Made by a program: the position numbers and the translations under genes
NCBI GenBank assembly: GCA_031292625.1
Contig: JARLGU010000049.1
Span: 1 to 57,572, forward strand
Origin: Capsulimonadaceae bacterium
Lineage (GTDB): Bacteria; Armatimonadota; Armatimonadia; Armatimonadales; Capsulimonadaceae
Direction: 5' to 3'
Length of the DNA stretch: 57,572 bases
Part shown: positions 1-8,904 of the stretch, piece after piece
Layout of the letters: each line of letters opens with the position of its first letter
Position numbering within the stretch: position 1 is the stretch's first letter
Notes under the pieces: generated by a model
Databases searched by the model: none
Seen by the model: the letters and a program-made list of their open reading frames with translations, nothing else
What the model was told of the DNA's origin: nothing

Positions 1-6
1 AACCGG

Positions 7-867
7 TTAGTTCTGGTTGACCAACCAATAGCCGCACGGAGTTTGCAGCGAACACGTGTAAGTCGTGCCATCCAAGTACGTTCCCGTTCCCGAGCCGATG
101 GTTGTTTCCGGACGCATCCATTTGACGTGTCCATCGGCGAAAAGGTAGTTCCAGCCGCCGCTATGCACCGGCGTCTGCGTCCCTGTGCAATAGTACGTCG
201 TCGAGGACGTCGTGGTGCTGCAGTCCTGAGAACTCACATCGCCAGCCGGCGACGCGACTGAGCCGGTGTCATCGACACGTCCGCAATAGGATCGAGTAGC
301 CCCTAAGACGTTATACGGGTTCGGAGACTCCACAAGCATAAATGTCTTCGCCGGCGAAGGGACCTTCGCGAGCGGATAGGCGAGGTCAATCGAGTTGCCG
401 CTTGCCATGGTTGCGTCCCATGCCCAAAGGTATATGTTGTATTTCGAGGCACTTGCTTCATAAACAGGATACGCATAGCTTTGCGGCGAGTTTGCGCTTC
501 CGGAAATCGTTCGCGTGGTGACGTCGGACGGACAGCGCCAGACTGAGCACTCACCGGCATTCGCGCCGCCAGAGGGGTCGACTTTGGTCAAATAGGAGCT
601 GAGCAACACGCTAAAACTGTTCACTACACAAGCAGAATAGCACCTTCCATATGGCAAGTTCTCGTCGTAGTCCTGCGCATACCCAAGAAACGCAATGCCG
701 ATCTGCTTCTCGTTGGACTCGCACGTCGCCTGCCGCGCCTTCTCACGCGCAGTTGCGAACACAGGAAAGAGAATCGCAGCTAATATTGCAATAATTGCGA
801 TAACGACCAAAAGCTCAATTAAGGTAAATCCGGATTTGGGAGATTTCGTGATCAGTTGTATCGACAT
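7..867 (-). CDS. Type IV-pilin-like secreted protein (prepilin N-terminal methylation domain, H-X9-DG type)
   Basis: 286 residues. Residues 10-35 hold a class III prepilin leader: a short basic N-terminus, then [17 protein letters not shown], with cleavage expected before the F and Glu at mature position 5. The C-terminal third has [16 protein letters not shown], the H-X9-DG signature of the DUF1559 pilin-like proteins that are expanded in Planctomycetes and Armatimonadota. The ATG at 867 is preceded by AAGGGAG, 10 bases upstream. The stop lies 6 bases from the window edge, so the gene is complete. Eight or more cysteines in the mature part suggest a disulphide-stabilised extracellular domain. 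Such proteins are probably exported and assembled by the type II/IV pilus machinery; the specific role is unknown. The LacI-type gene immediately upstream on the same strand may regulate it (inference). Confidence 0.9.
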   Translation of the reverse strand: MSIQLITKSPKSGFTLIELLVVIAIIAILAAILFPVFATAREKARQATCESNEKQIGIAFLGYAQDYDENLPYGRCYSACVVNSFSVLLSSYLTKVDPSGGANAGECSVWRCPSDVTTRTISGSANSPQSYAYPVYEASASKYNIYLWAWDATMASGNSIDLAYPLAKVPSPAKTFMLVESPNPYNVLGATRSYCGRVDDTGSVASPAGDVSSQDCSTTTSSTTYYCTGTQTPVHSGGWNYLFADGHVKWMRPETTIGSGTGTYLDGTTYTCSLQTPCGYWLVNQN

Positions 868-909
868 TTTCTACACCGCTCCCTTCAAATGATCTAGAGG
901 TCGTCCTTC

Positions 910-921
910 ATCTCGCGAGAT
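910..921. promoter_or_regulatory. Perfect palindrome, possible LacI-family operator
   Basis: ATCTCGCGAGAT is a perfect 12-bp palindrome with a central CG step. It lies in the 66-bp gap between the LacI-type regulator gene and the pilin-like gene, 43 bases before the latter's ATG. LacI-family operators are palindromes with a central CG, so this is a plausible site for the adjacent regulator. No second copy was seen at the regulator's own promoter. Confidence 0.35.
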
Positions 922-933
922 TGCCGCAACCGC

Positions 934-1956
934 CTAGCGCCGGCTTCCCGGCGGCACGGGACCGCACGTGAGTCCGGGCCGGTAGGAATGCGGCAGGACT
1001 CTTGGCTCGAAAATCCGCGATGGATTCTGGATTTTATCGACGAGCATCTCGACGCCGACTTCACCTAGTTCCTTGGCGGGAACAAACATGGTGTCGATGC
1101 GAATACTGCCTATCTGCAACTGCCCGCTGTGAAACGTCATCAGGGACAGGTCCTCGGGCATGTTCAGTCCCGCGCGCAGCGCAGCGCAGTAAGTGGTCAG
1201 AGCGCGGTCTTGCTCGTATGCCAAAACAGCCGTCGGACGATTTGGGTTTGACAAGACGCCAGTGAGAAAATTTAGCCAATCCGCAACGGTGATCCCATTA
1301 GCGCCGAGAACGCTCTCCGGTAAGCCAGCCTCGCGCATGACCGCACGGTAGCCCGCCAAACGGTCCAGCGCGCTGTAATGATGGGGAGCGAGCATGTCCA
1401 CGTACGCGATCTTGCGGTGCCCGAGATCGAGCAAGCGCCGCGTGGCCTCCCTACCGGCCGCAAAGTCGTCGGGATGGACGCAGTCCTTGGCGAATTTCAT
1501 GTTGATCCAGATTGCCGGGATCTGGTACCGCTCGATTTCTCGCATGAAGTAGGGAGGCATTTTGCCGTAACAGTTGATCAATAGACCATCGGCCGACAAC
1601 TCGCGTAAGACCATTGGAAGATCCGTGTCGCTTCCGGGATCCTCGTGCGGCATATCTCCCATGACGAGATGGTAGGCGCGCTCGCGAAGTGACGAGCGCA
1701 CCGCCTCTAGCGTTCCGTAGAAGAGGTGGCCGGGAGCGCCTGCTTCGAGCACCAGGGCAATGTTGTTGAACCGGCCCGTAGCCGTCGCCCGCGCGGCTGC
1801 GTTGGGGCGATAATTGTGGCTTGCCGCAATCCGGCGGATCTCATCCGCGCGCTGCTTGGCGGACGGCCACGATTCCTTGTTGCGTCCGTTAAGCACGTTA
1901 CGCACCGTCACCGTGGAAACGCCCACCTCTTTTGCGATGTCATCCAAGATAGCCAC
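934..1956 (-). CDS. LacI-family transcriptional regulator
   Basis: 340 residues from the GTG at 1956, which gives the canonical LacI N-terminus M-AILDDIAKEVGVSTVTVRN and has GGAAGGG about 9 bases upstream. A TTG at 2004 would add 16 poorly conserved residues and is disfavoured. Residues 1-50 form the helix-turn-helix (IAKEVGVSTVTVRNVLNG) and hinge (NYRPNAAARATATGR). The rest is the periplasmic-binding-protein-like effector domain, with LLDLGHRKIAYVDM and the DLSLMTFHS segment typical of the family. It should bind a small sugar-like effector and repress transport or enzyme genes. The nearest candidate target is the pilin-like gene downstream; no sugar transporter lies beside it. Confidence 0.88.
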   Translation of the reverse strand: MAILDDIAKEVGVSTVTVRNVLNGRNKESWPSAKQRADEIRRIAASHNYRPNAAARATATGRFNNIALVLEAGAPGHLFYGTLEAVRSSLRERAYHLVMGDMPHEDPGSDTDLPMVLRELSADGLLINCYGKMPPYFMREIERYQIPAIWINMKFAKDCVHPDDFAAGREATRRLLDLGHRKIAYVDMLAPHHYSALDRLAGYRAVMREAGLPESVLGANGITVADWLNFLTGVLSNPNRPTAVLAYEQDRALTTYCAALRAGLNMPEDLSLMTFHSGQLQIGSIRIDTMFVPAKELGEVGVEMLVDKIQNPSRIFEPRVLPHSYRPGLTCGPVPPGSRR

Positions 1957-2510
1957 GGAGAAAACACCCTTCCGTCCGCCGGATCCGCCAATCCGCCTCG
2001 TCAAATCTTTAGCGGTACAAATTCTGTAGCGCTCTCATATTAGCATGCCAAAGCATCGCTGTCAAGTGGATATGCGAAAATTGGCCCTGGGTACGCACTT
2101 GTAATATTCGTCAAAGCGATTGACATTCGTAATGAACCTGAGGCCGGCAAAAAAGGAACTATCGCGCTCAGCCGCGAACGTATGTCCAACAAATCTGCGT
2201 GGATGGCCACGTCCGGCGACTGTAACGACGAAAATCTCTATTTTTCACGTATTCCTTACAGCTTGAGGCGCCGTTTTCATAAGCTCCTCATCGACGAATA
2301 ACGTTACGACGTATTATCGCCTACTTATCGAATGTAAACAACAAAAATACGTGAAATGTGATTTTTTAAAATCACGGCCGCTGCCTCAAGCACGTATTCC
2401 CGGTATACTGATAGCGTTCACGCGAATGTGTTTCGGACCATCGAGAGCGCCAACATTGCGCCAGCCCGCCCCAGTTCCACGCCACAAACCGCCACCTGGA
2501 GGTAAACACT
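1957..2510. other. 554-bp gap between divergent genes, AT-rich with inverted repeats
   Basis: It separates the LacI-type gene (minus) from the ankyrin gene (plus), so both promoters should lie here. TTTCACGTATT (2243-2253) is repeated inverted as AATACGTGAAA (2346-2356). CTTGAGGC (2262-2269) has the inverted partner GCCTCAAG (2383-2390). CACGTATTCC occurs directly at 2246-2255 and 2391-2400. A 7+2+7 palindrome (TGATTTT-TT-AAAATCA) sits at 2359-2374. No coding pattern was seen. Confidence 0.5.
2243..2356. repeat. Inverted repeat pair, possible paired operators upstream of the ankyrin gene
   Basis: Two 11-bp arms, TTTCACGTATT at 2243-2253 and AATACGTGAAA at 2346-2356, lie 92 bp apart in inverted orientation in an unusually AT-rich stretch. 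A regulator binding both arms could loop the DNA. The alternative is chance in an AT-rich spacer, but nested complementary 8-mers just inside and outside the arms make chance less likely. Confidence 0.4.
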
Positions 2511-4601
2511 ATGCCATTCCCAGCCATCCGCCGACTTGCCGCCGCCGTGCTCGCGTTCGCCTCCTGCGCCATTGTCCTTGCCGATCCCGCGACCGAGTCG
2601 ACACCGCGGCCATCTACGAGCACCGAAGCCAACGTTCAACTTATGAGCGAGATAGAAGCAGGCAATATTGATCACGTCAAGGCGCTTCTCGCAGGCGGCG
2701 CGGACGCAAACGCAAAGGACGCAGAAGGGCAGACAGCGCTCTTCAAAGCCGTGATTAGCGGCCATGCCGACATCGTCAACGTCCTGGTAGCAGCGGGGGC
2801 AGATGTCAATGCGCCGTGCGACCACGGTCCGACTCCTCTGAATGCGTCTACTGTCGCCAGCAATACGGAATGCCTCAAGGCCCTGATCGTTGCGCACGCC
2901 GATGTGAACAAGCGATCGCCGCACGGGATGTACCCGCTCGCGATGGCGGTGCTCAATGGCAAGAACGAAAGCGCGAAGCTGCTTGTCGCCGCAGGGGCTG
3001 ACGTGAGTCCCGAAAGGAACAACGGGTGGACGCCGCTTATGACGGCAGCCGCGCTCGGCGACGCCGCGACGGTCAAGAGGCTGCTCGCATCCGGCGCTGA
3101 CGTTAACGCCACCAATAACGCCAACTGGACCGCGCCGTCATTTGTCGCGAACCTCGCGTGCCTCACGCCGATGATTGCCGCGAAAGCGAACGTGAACGCG
3201 AAGGACATGTACGGCGTCACGCCGCTCATTCGCCTTTCGCGCCAACACAAGCCCGACTGTGTCGAAGCACTTGTCGCGGCGGGCGCGGACGTAAGCGCCA
3301 GGACGAGCGAGGACGTTACCGCCCTCATGGCTGCGGCACAGTCCGACGACGCAGAGACAATTCGTGTACTCGTCGCGGGTAAGGCCGACCTCAATACCGC
3401 CAACAGAGAAGGCAACACCGCGCTCATGCTTGCCGCACGCGGGGGCCATAACGACGCCGTCCGTGCGCTCATCGAAGTTGGAGCGGACGTGAATGCGAAG
3501 AACAACGCGGGCAAGACTGCGATCGAATTGGTGGGCCACGGCGTCAACCAAAACATTGTCTACGCTCTTGCAGCCGCGGGCGCGATCGTCCCATCCGGCC
3601 AGTCTGCCGCAGTGAGCACGGTCGGCAACGACGGTCTCATGCCGCTTGCTAGTGCGATCCTGTTCGGCGATGTCGAGCGGACCAAGTACCTAATTGCCTT
3701 GGGCGCCGACATAAACGCCAAGGATGCGAAAGGCAATTCGCCCCTGCAAAACGCTGCGTGGTTTGGCAGAACAAGCATCGTCGCACTCTTGATCGCCGCG
3801 CATGCGGACTTAAACGCCCCAAACAACGAAGGGCGGACACCGCTTATCGCTGCGGCCGCGACAGGCGACACGGAGTGTGTAAAACTCCTTCTCGAAGCGC
3901 ACGCGAACGTTAACTCTAAGAAGCTCGACGGCTCGACCGCGCTCTCCAAGGCCGTTTTTGCCGGCCACACAAAATGTATCAAGTTGTTGATCGCCGCAGG
4001 AGCCGACATCAGTCCGGCCGCGAACTACGGATGGACGCCGCTAATGGAGGCGACGGCGGAGGACGATCCGGTCCGCGTAAAGTCGCTGATCGCGTCGGGC
4101 GCTAATGTCGGCGCGAAGGACAACAACGGCGTAACCGCGATCTTCTTGTCCGCAAGCGCGGCGTGCGCGAAGTTGCTTATCGATGCGAAGGCGGACGTCA
4201 ACGCAAAGGAGAACTGCTTCGGTCAGACTCCTCTCATTAGAATTTCGGGCCAACACAAGCCGGACTGTGTCGAGGCTCTCATCGCGGCAGGCGCGGATGC
4301 AAATGCCAAGACAAACGAAGGATTCACTGCGCTTATGGCTGCGGCGCTATCCAACGACGAGACGACAATCCACACACTGATCTCTGGCAAGGCCGACCTG
4401 AACGCCGCCAACCGCGACGGCAACACAGCTCTGATGCTCGCAGCGCGCAATGGCGACGCCGGATCCGTTCAAGCACTGATTGCTGCCGGAGCCGACGTCA
4501 ATGCAAAAAACAAGGTAGGAAAGTCGGCAATCGAACTAGTGCGCCACGACGTCAACCAAGACATCGTGAGTGCGCTCAAAGCGGCCGGCGCGACCGAATA
4601 G
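2511..4601 (+). CDS. Secreted ankyrin-repeat protein with a duplicated 336-residue module
   Basis: 696 residues. The ATG follows GGAGGT at a good distance. Residues 1-25 are a Sec signal peptide (basic RR, hydrophobic LAAAVLAFASCAIVLA, cleavage after ADP or nearby). From about residue 48 to the end there are some 19-20 ankyrin repeats with the pattern G-TPLM-AA-G---V--L---GADVNA. The array consists of two copies of a 336-residue module: RLSRQHKPDCVEAL in the first half matches RISGQHKPDCVEAL exactly 1,008 bases later, and the flanking repeats stay in register. Ankyrin arrays bind proteins; the target is unknown. The signal peptide suggests a periplasmic or extracellular role. A second, shorter ankyrin gene lies at 31648. 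A terminator hairpin follows at 4751. Confidence 0.9.
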   Translation: MPFPAIRRLAAAVLAFASCAIVLADPATESTPRPSTSTEANVQLMSEIEAGNIDHVKALLAGGADANAKDAEGQTALFKAVISGHADIVNVLVAAGADVNAPCDHGPTPLNASTVASNTECLKALIVAHADVNKRSPHGMYPLAMAVLNGKNESAKLLVAAGADVSPERNNGWTPLMTAAALGDAATVKRLLASGADVNATNNANWTAPSFVANLACLTPMIAAKANVNAKDMYGVTPLIRLSRQHKPDCVEALVAAGADVSARTSEDVTALMAAAQSDDAETIRVLVAGKADLNTANREGNTALMLAARGGHNDAVRALIEVGADVNAKNNAGKTAIELVGHGVNQNIVYALAAAGAIVPSGQSAAVSTVGNDGLMPLASAILFGDVERTKYLIALGADINAKDAKGNSPLQNAAWFGRTSIVALLIAAHADLNAPNNEGRTPLIAAAATGDTECVKLLLEAHANVNSKKLDGSTALSKAVFAGHTKCIKLLIAAGADISPAANYGWTPLMEATAEDDPVRVKSLIASGANVGAKDNNGVTAIFLSASAACAKLLIDAKADVNAKENCFGQTPLIRISGQHKPDCVEALIAAGADANAKTNEGFTALMAAALSNDETTIHTLISGKADLNAANRDGNTALMLAARNGDAGSVQALIAAGADVNAKNKVGKSAIELVRHDVNQDIVSALKAAGATE

Positions 4602-4750
4602 GCGCCATTGAGCGTCCCGTTTGGACCGTGGTCGCGCATCGGGTAGGAGGCGCGGCCCCAATGTACCTGACCTCGTTCATCGAACAGCTCCTCTTCGGCT
4701 CCAATTCTTCCAATCGCGAAAATTGCAAAAGGACGAATCGTAGAAATTCA

Positions 4751-4781
4751 GCCCTCTCCGCATAGGCGAAGAGGGCGTTTT
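4751..4781 (+). terminator. Rho-independent terminator after the ankyrin gene
   Basis: An 11-bp stem with one mismatch (GCCCTCTCCGC / GCGAAGAGGGC) and an ATAG loop, followed by GTTTT. It also lies just past the stop of the convergent oxidoreductase gene. Confidence 0.7.
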
Positions 4782-4805
4782 CGGCATTGATCGAGTGAGA
4801 TGCGC

Positions 4806-5915
4806 TCACTCGCCATCGGGCGGAGCGAACGTCGTCGTCAGAATCTGAGTCTTGCCGGTTTCCGATGCAGCGAGTCCCGCCTCGATGATCTCGATGACGT
4901 GTCGCGCGTGTTCCGGGGTCGCAACAGTCGGGATGTCCTCGCGAATCAGGTCCACGAATTGCATCATGTCCTCGAAGACATGCTCTTCGCCGATCCGGTG
5001 CGCGGCCGTGATGTGCGGTCCAAGCGGGTGGATGTCCGGGTTATCCTTGCCGGGATAGTCGAACGGTTGGTCATTGAGCGACTGTCCACGGATCACGCCT
5101 TTCGAGCCGAAGAACGTCACATCGCCGAGCCCTCCGGCGAACGTCCCGTAAACGAAAGCGAACAGGGTGCTGCCGAAATCGAGCACCATCAGAGTGTTGT
5201 CTTCGGCATCGCACGGGTAAACCGTCCCCGCGAACTCGCGCTCCTTAACCGCAACCCCGGACATCGCCGTGACGCGCTTGGCCGGTCCGAGAATGCCGGT
5301 CAGCGAGTGCAATCCGTAGACCGTCATATCGTAAAGCGGTCCGCCGCCCGGTTTGCGCCAGTACCATGCGGGATTGATATTGCTCAGCACATCGTTTCCC
5401 GCGCGCACGCTCTCGCGCTCGTGATAGCTGCCGAATGCCGCGCCGGTATGCGCCCAGGCAAGCTGTCCAATCGCGCCGTCCAGGATCAGTCTCCTAATGC
5501 GGCGATTATAGGCTTTGATCATCTGGCCCGGCGATGCAACCAGCTTGACGCCGGCTTTTGCCGCCGCGTCGATCAAAGCCGTCGCCTCGGCGGTCGTAAC
5601 GGTCATCGTCTTGTTGAAGTGGACATGCTTGCCGGCCGCGATCGCCGCCATGCCCTGATCGAAATGGAGCGAGATCGGCGAACAGAGCGTTACCGCATCC
5701 ACCGCCGGGTCGGCGAGCAGTTCCTCGTAACTTTCGTAACCGTGCGCGACGCCATACTTTGCCGCAGCTGCCACGGCGCGCCCCGGAAACGGATCGCAAA
5801 CGGCGGTGAGTCGCACTCGATCCTGTACATCCGGCAAAGAGAGGTGGGCGAGAGGCGCCCGAATTCCGATACTGCCGGCGCCAACGACGCCCAATCCCAC
5901 GGGACTATTGGCCAT
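4806..5915 (-). CDS. Gfo/Idh/MocA-family NAD(P)-dependent oxidoreductase with altered EKP motif
   Basis: 369 residues; the ATG has AAGGGAG upstream. The N-terminal Rossmann fold starts GLGVVGAGSIG (residues 7-17), and DAVTLCSPISLH follows the nucleotide-binding strands. The C-terminal GFO_IDH_MocA_C-type domain includes GGGPLYDMTVYGLHSLTGILG. These enzymes oxidise or reduce sugars, inositols and related polyols at a hydroxyl carbon. At the position where the family normally has EKP (lysine contacting nicotinamide and substrate), this protein has FNKTM: the lysine is kept, but the Glu and Pro are replaced. It is transcribed after the SGNH hydrolase gene on the same strand (237-bp gap), so the two may act on the same glycan-derived substrate (inference). 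Confidence 0.88.
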   Translation of the reverse strand: MANSPVGLGVVGAGSIGIRAPLAHLSLPDVQDRVRLTAVCDPFPGRAVAAAAKYGVAHGYESYEELLADPAVDAVTLCSPISLHFDQGMAAIAAGKHVHFNKTMTVTTAEATALIDAAAKAGVKLVASPGQMIKAYNRRIRRLILDGAIGQLAWAHTGAAFGSYHERESVRAGNDVLSNINPAWYWRKPGGGPLYDMTVYGLHSLTGILGPAKRVTAMSGVAVKEREFAGTVYPCDAEDNTLMVLDFGSTLFAFVYGTFAGGLGDVTFFGSKGVIRGQSLNDQPFDYPGKDNPDIHPLGPHITAAHRIGEEHVFEDMMQFVDLIREDIPTVATPEHARHVIEIIEAGLAASETGKTQILTTTFAPPDGE

Positions 5916-6152
5916 AATGATGTCTCCCTTCAGGCTGAGACTCTTGTCTCGATACCTGCCGAGTGACGACTACGCGAGGCAGGGCGCCAATCCCTGCCCG
6001 ATTTTAAATATAGTGATTTTAAGAGGGGGAAGCGGCGCGCAAGGAAAAATCCCCCCGGCCACTTTATGAGGTAAGGAGCATTCACATCCAAGAGCGGCGC
6101 TACTCGGCTTGTCCTTTTTACGAAAGGGACTTGTCAGAGACAGGAAGCGCGA

Positions 6153-7445
6153 TCACTCGGCCTTGCCGATCACCAAAATCTGACCAGCGTAGTAGCTGAT
6201 GCCGGGAGGCAGAGTTTTGATCCGCAGGACGGCCGTATGCTCTCCGGCAGGCTGCTCCGGCAAGTAGAAGAATCGCGCATACCTGTGAGCCTGTTCGGTC
6301 TGCGGGCGATCGATCGTAAATGGCGCGGCTGCGTCGATGGCCACTTCAACCTGCGTTCCAGCGCCCTGCGGGATGTCGCTGAAGCCAAGCGTCGTGCCGT
6401 TCCAGTGCACGGTGATCGTTTCACCGGCATTGTCGCATTTCTCGGCGCCTCGCAGCATGGCATTGGTGCGCCCATAATCGTCGCGGTATACGGCATCGGT
6501 TTTTGGATCGACGGGGGCCCAGCCAGGGCTGAGCGCGACATTGCCGATTGGCGCGAGCGACGCCGTTTCCCAGCAGTTCGAGGCAAGCGGCGGTCTCAGG
6601 ATATGCTCGCGCGGACTTCCCACGGGGGCTATCGTGAGCATCGATCGGGCGATAATATCGCGATAGATCTCGTGCCCTTCATTGCCGGGATGCACTCCAT
6701 CATGCGAGAAAACCAGCTTGCCTTCGACAGGTTCGATCGATCTAAAAATCAGCGATCCGGCTTTCGCGCGAGCGGCGATCTCCGGTCCGAGGTCGATGGA
6801 CGGTATACCGTAGGCGTTTGCAATGTTCTCCATAACGGCGCCGAATCCCGGCTCAATGCCCGCCTCGATATTGCTCAGCATCCCCTCGGAAATCGTATAC
6901 ACCAGGCAGATATCGATGCGCGGGTCTCGCTTCCAAATCTGCCGGACGATGCCTTCCACGGACTTGGCTTCGTAGCCGCCGCCGCCGTTAACCCGGTGCT
7001 CCATGAACACCAAATCCGGATGCTGATCCAGCACGTCGCCAGCGACGCGCACTGCGCCGTAATCGGAGCCGGTTCCCGATATTGCCGCATTGATCTCGGT
7101 GATCTGAACGTCGGGAAACTGAGCGCGGAACCACGCCAAGGTTTTGGGGCGCCAGCCGTTCGCCGCTGTAATGCTGCCCCCGAGGTACGCGATCCGAACG
7201 GGCTTGCCGGCCCTCAACTTCGCGAAGAAGTTAGGCAGGCCGTCCCGCACCCGCAGTTCCTCGCAATGAGCCGGATCGTACACGCCCGACGCGCCGCCGG
7301 TGATAAGTCCATGCGGAACAGATTGAGCGTTATCGCTTTTCGCGGTTGCAGTCATAAGCATCAGAAGCAGCGAGAAGAAGAAGGTGAGCGGGTAAATTCT
7401 CAAAGAAGGAACTCCCTCGTTTTGAGCGGCAACGGTGACGGTCAT
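6153..7445 (-). CDS. Secreted SGNH/GDSL-type hydrolase with C-terminal beta domain
   Basis: 430 residues. The ATG has GGGAGG just upstream. Residues 1-38 are a signal sequence with a strong hydrophobic run (LTFFFSLLLMLMTATA). The SGNH fold follows: block I RIAYLGGSITAANGW (catalytic Ser in GGSIT), block III-like FMEHRVNGGGG (oxyanion Asn), and block V FSHDGVHPGNEGH (catalytic Asp and His). The last 125 residues look like a separate beta-rich domain, as seen in some carbohydrate esterases. The block III VN-G replaces the more usual VND. A likely role is deacetylating or de-esterifying plant or microbial polysaccharide outside the cytoplasm. It lies upstream of, and on the same strand as, a Gfo/Idh enzyme. 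Confidence 0.85.
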   Translation of the reverse strand: MTVTVAAQNEGVPSLRIYPLTFFFSLLLMLMTATAKSDNAQSVPHGLITGGASGVYDPAHCEELRVRDGLPNFFAKLRAGKPVRIAYLGGSITAANGWRPKTLAWFRAQFPDVQITEINAAISGTGSDYGAVRVAGDVLDQHPDLVFMEHRVNGGGGYEAKSVEGIVRQIWKRDPRIDICLVYTISEGMLSNIEAGIEPGFGAVMENIANAYGIPSIDLGPEIAARAKAGSLIFRSIEPVEGKLVFSHDGVHPGNEGHEIYRDIIARSMLTIAPVGSPREHILRPPLASNCWETASLAPIGNVALSPGWAPVDPKTDAVYRDDYGRTNAMLRGAEKCDNAGETITVHWNGTTLGFSDIPQGAGTQVEVAIDAAAPFTIDRPQTEQAHRYARFFYLPEQPAGEHTAVLRIKTLPPGISYYAGQILVIGKAE

Positions 7446-7786
7446 CGCGCCTCCCTGGCTCCATTATACTCCAGACGAAACCATCTTATGCCCGCCCACC
7501 GTGCCAAAGAGAAGCGTGTTTCACGGTCTGGTGCCGGGATCCCTAATCTGCTGTTGAAGCCGCGCCCGTAACGGCGTCTCCAACCTGAAGATGAACATAG
7601 CATGGCGGAGCGCATATTCCTTATCTGAGGAAATTTGGCGAATTGGGGACGCCGTTTCCGTTCTTCACGCAAGCTTCACTCAGCCTTGCTATTCTGAGTA
7701 ACGATTGAACGCGAGAGAAATTCTTCGCCCCCCGGCGGCCAGGGAGCATGGCGATGGAAAGTCTCAGAAGATTCAAGGAGCACAAC
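7446..7786. other. 341-bp gap between divergent genes
   Basis: This holds the promoters of the SGNH hydrolase gene (minus) and the secreted protein gene at 7787 (plus). Apart from the SD AAGGAG at 7775-7780 and a weak CTCAG-N10-CTGAG inverted repeat, no convincing promoter, RNA structure or coding pattern was recognised. Confidence 0.4.
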
Positions 7787-8791
7787 ATGAACACCCAAAC
7801 AGGCGCGACGATTGCGCGCCATTTTCGCAATATCATGCTGGCCGTCGCCGCGGGAAGCCTACTCGGCCTCAGCGGATCGGTCCGCGCTGATTTGAAAGTG
7901 GTCGAACAGCTGACTCTGCCATCTCGCGAAGGGGGAACGACCCAGACGATTACCGCCTACTTTCATGGCGACAACCTTCGATTGGAAAACGACAAGGGAG
8001 CAGTAACCCTTATCGATCCCGCAGCCGGTAAGATTTACAATCTCGACAGCGCGAACAAAGTTTACAATGAGCGCCGACTGCCGCCTAAACGCGCCGCCGC
8101 ATCCGCCGATGCGTCTGCGTCTGATCTCAAGTTTGCAGCCGCCAGCGACGCGATAACCGTTGCCGGCGCATCGGCGACAAAGTACAGCGTGTCCGGGACG
8201 ACTACGATCGCAGCGCCTCCAGGCCGGGGAGGCCAAGGCGCAAGCGCGGGGCCAGACGGACAAGATGCGGGCGGGCCGGCCGGCAACCAGCAGAACGGTC
8301 AGCAAGGCGGACCGCCGCAAGGTGGGCCGCCGCAGGGAGGACCGGACAGCGCAGGCGGGCCGCCGCAAGGAGGACCGGACGGTCAGAGTCAATCCCGGGG
8401 AACGCAATCTGTCACGGTCTCGGGCGAATATTGGCTGTCGGCCGATCTCGGCAAAGCGCTGACATCGACCAGTACGCTTCGCCCTTACCTGGACGTGATT
8501 GCGGGCCCGATCGGTCGCACCGGGGCTGATGCGCTTCTCGCGCAGCTTACGACCGGCAACCTGTTCCCGGTCGCCGCGAACCTAACCGCAACGGGGTCCA
8601 CGCCGGACGGCCAAGCGCGCACCATGAAATTCGCGGTGCAGGTCCAATCGGTTTCCACGGATGCGCTTGACGCGTCTCTCTTCGCGCTGCCATCCGATTA
8701 TACGAAGGTAAGGACGCGCATCAAGGGCGTCGACGGACGCCCTGAGCGGACCGAGCGCCCGGCCGCGCCGCCTACGCAAGGCCAGGATTGA
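7787..8791 (+). CDS. Secreted protein of unknown role, DUF4412-like, with Gly/Pro/Gln tract
   Basis: 334 residues from the ATG at 7787, which has AAGGAG 6 bases upstream and gives a clean signal peptide (HFRNIMLAVAAGSLLGLSGSVRA). An in-frame ATG at 7748 would add 13 residues and has a weaker context. The mature N-terminus ADLKVVEQLTLP, the DNLRLENDKGAVTLIDPAAGKIY strands and the C-terminal SVSTDALDASLFALPSDY resemble proteins that fold as a periplasmic beta sheet (DUF4412 style). A second gene with the same ADxKVVE start and VSTDA-x-ASxFA-P end lies at 52930-53709, so the two are distant paralogues. Residues 155-215 are low complexity with repeated GGPPQGGP units, probably disordered. Function unknown. 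Confidence 0.8.
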   Translation: MNTQTGATIARHFRNIMLAVAAGSLLGLSGSVRADLKVVEQLTLPSREGGTTQTITAYFHGDNLRLENDKGAVTLIDPAAGKIYNLDSANKVYNERRLPPKRAAASADASASDLKFAAASDAITVAGASATKYSVSGTTTIAAPPGRGGQGASAGPDGQDAGGPAGNQQNGQQGGPPQGGPPQGGPDSAGGPPQGGPDGQSQSRGTQSVTVSGEYWLSADLGKALTSTSTLRPYLDVIAGPIGRTGADALLAQLTTGNLFPVAANLTATGSTPDGQARTMKFAVQVQSVSTDALDASLFALPSDYTKVRTRIKGVDGRPERTERPAAPPTQGQD

Positions 8792-8810
8792 CGACCGTCT
8801 CGCAAGCCAC

Positions 8811-8853
8811 GGCGCTGCCCCCTCTCACACGGGAGGACCGGCAGCGCCATTTT
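8811..8853. terminator. Hairpin between convergent genes, probably a bidirectional terminator
   Basis: A 9-bp perfect stem GGCGCTGCC (8811-8819) / GGCAGCGCC (8840-8848), with further CCCTC/GGGAG pairing inside, followed on the plus strand by ATTTT. It sits 19 bases after the secreted-protein stop and in front of the convergent gene ending at 8905. Confidence 0.7.
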
Positions 8854-8904
8854 GCCTCTATCGCCCAGCGACCACGCGAGAGTGCGTCTCCGGTCGCGCG
8901 ATTT

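Noticed and set aside
1957-2510. A riboswitch or other known structured RNA in the longer gaps
   Set aside because: No consensus core of cobalamin, TPP, SAM, glycine or T-box leaders was recognised in this or the other gaps over 300 bases. A covariance-model search would be needed to be certain.
4800-7571. Long plus-strand reading frames antisense to the Gfo/Idh and SGNH hydrolase genes (388 and 444 codons)
   Set aside because: They are antisense shadows in GC-rich DNA. The minus-strand products have clear family motifs, and the antisense products have none.
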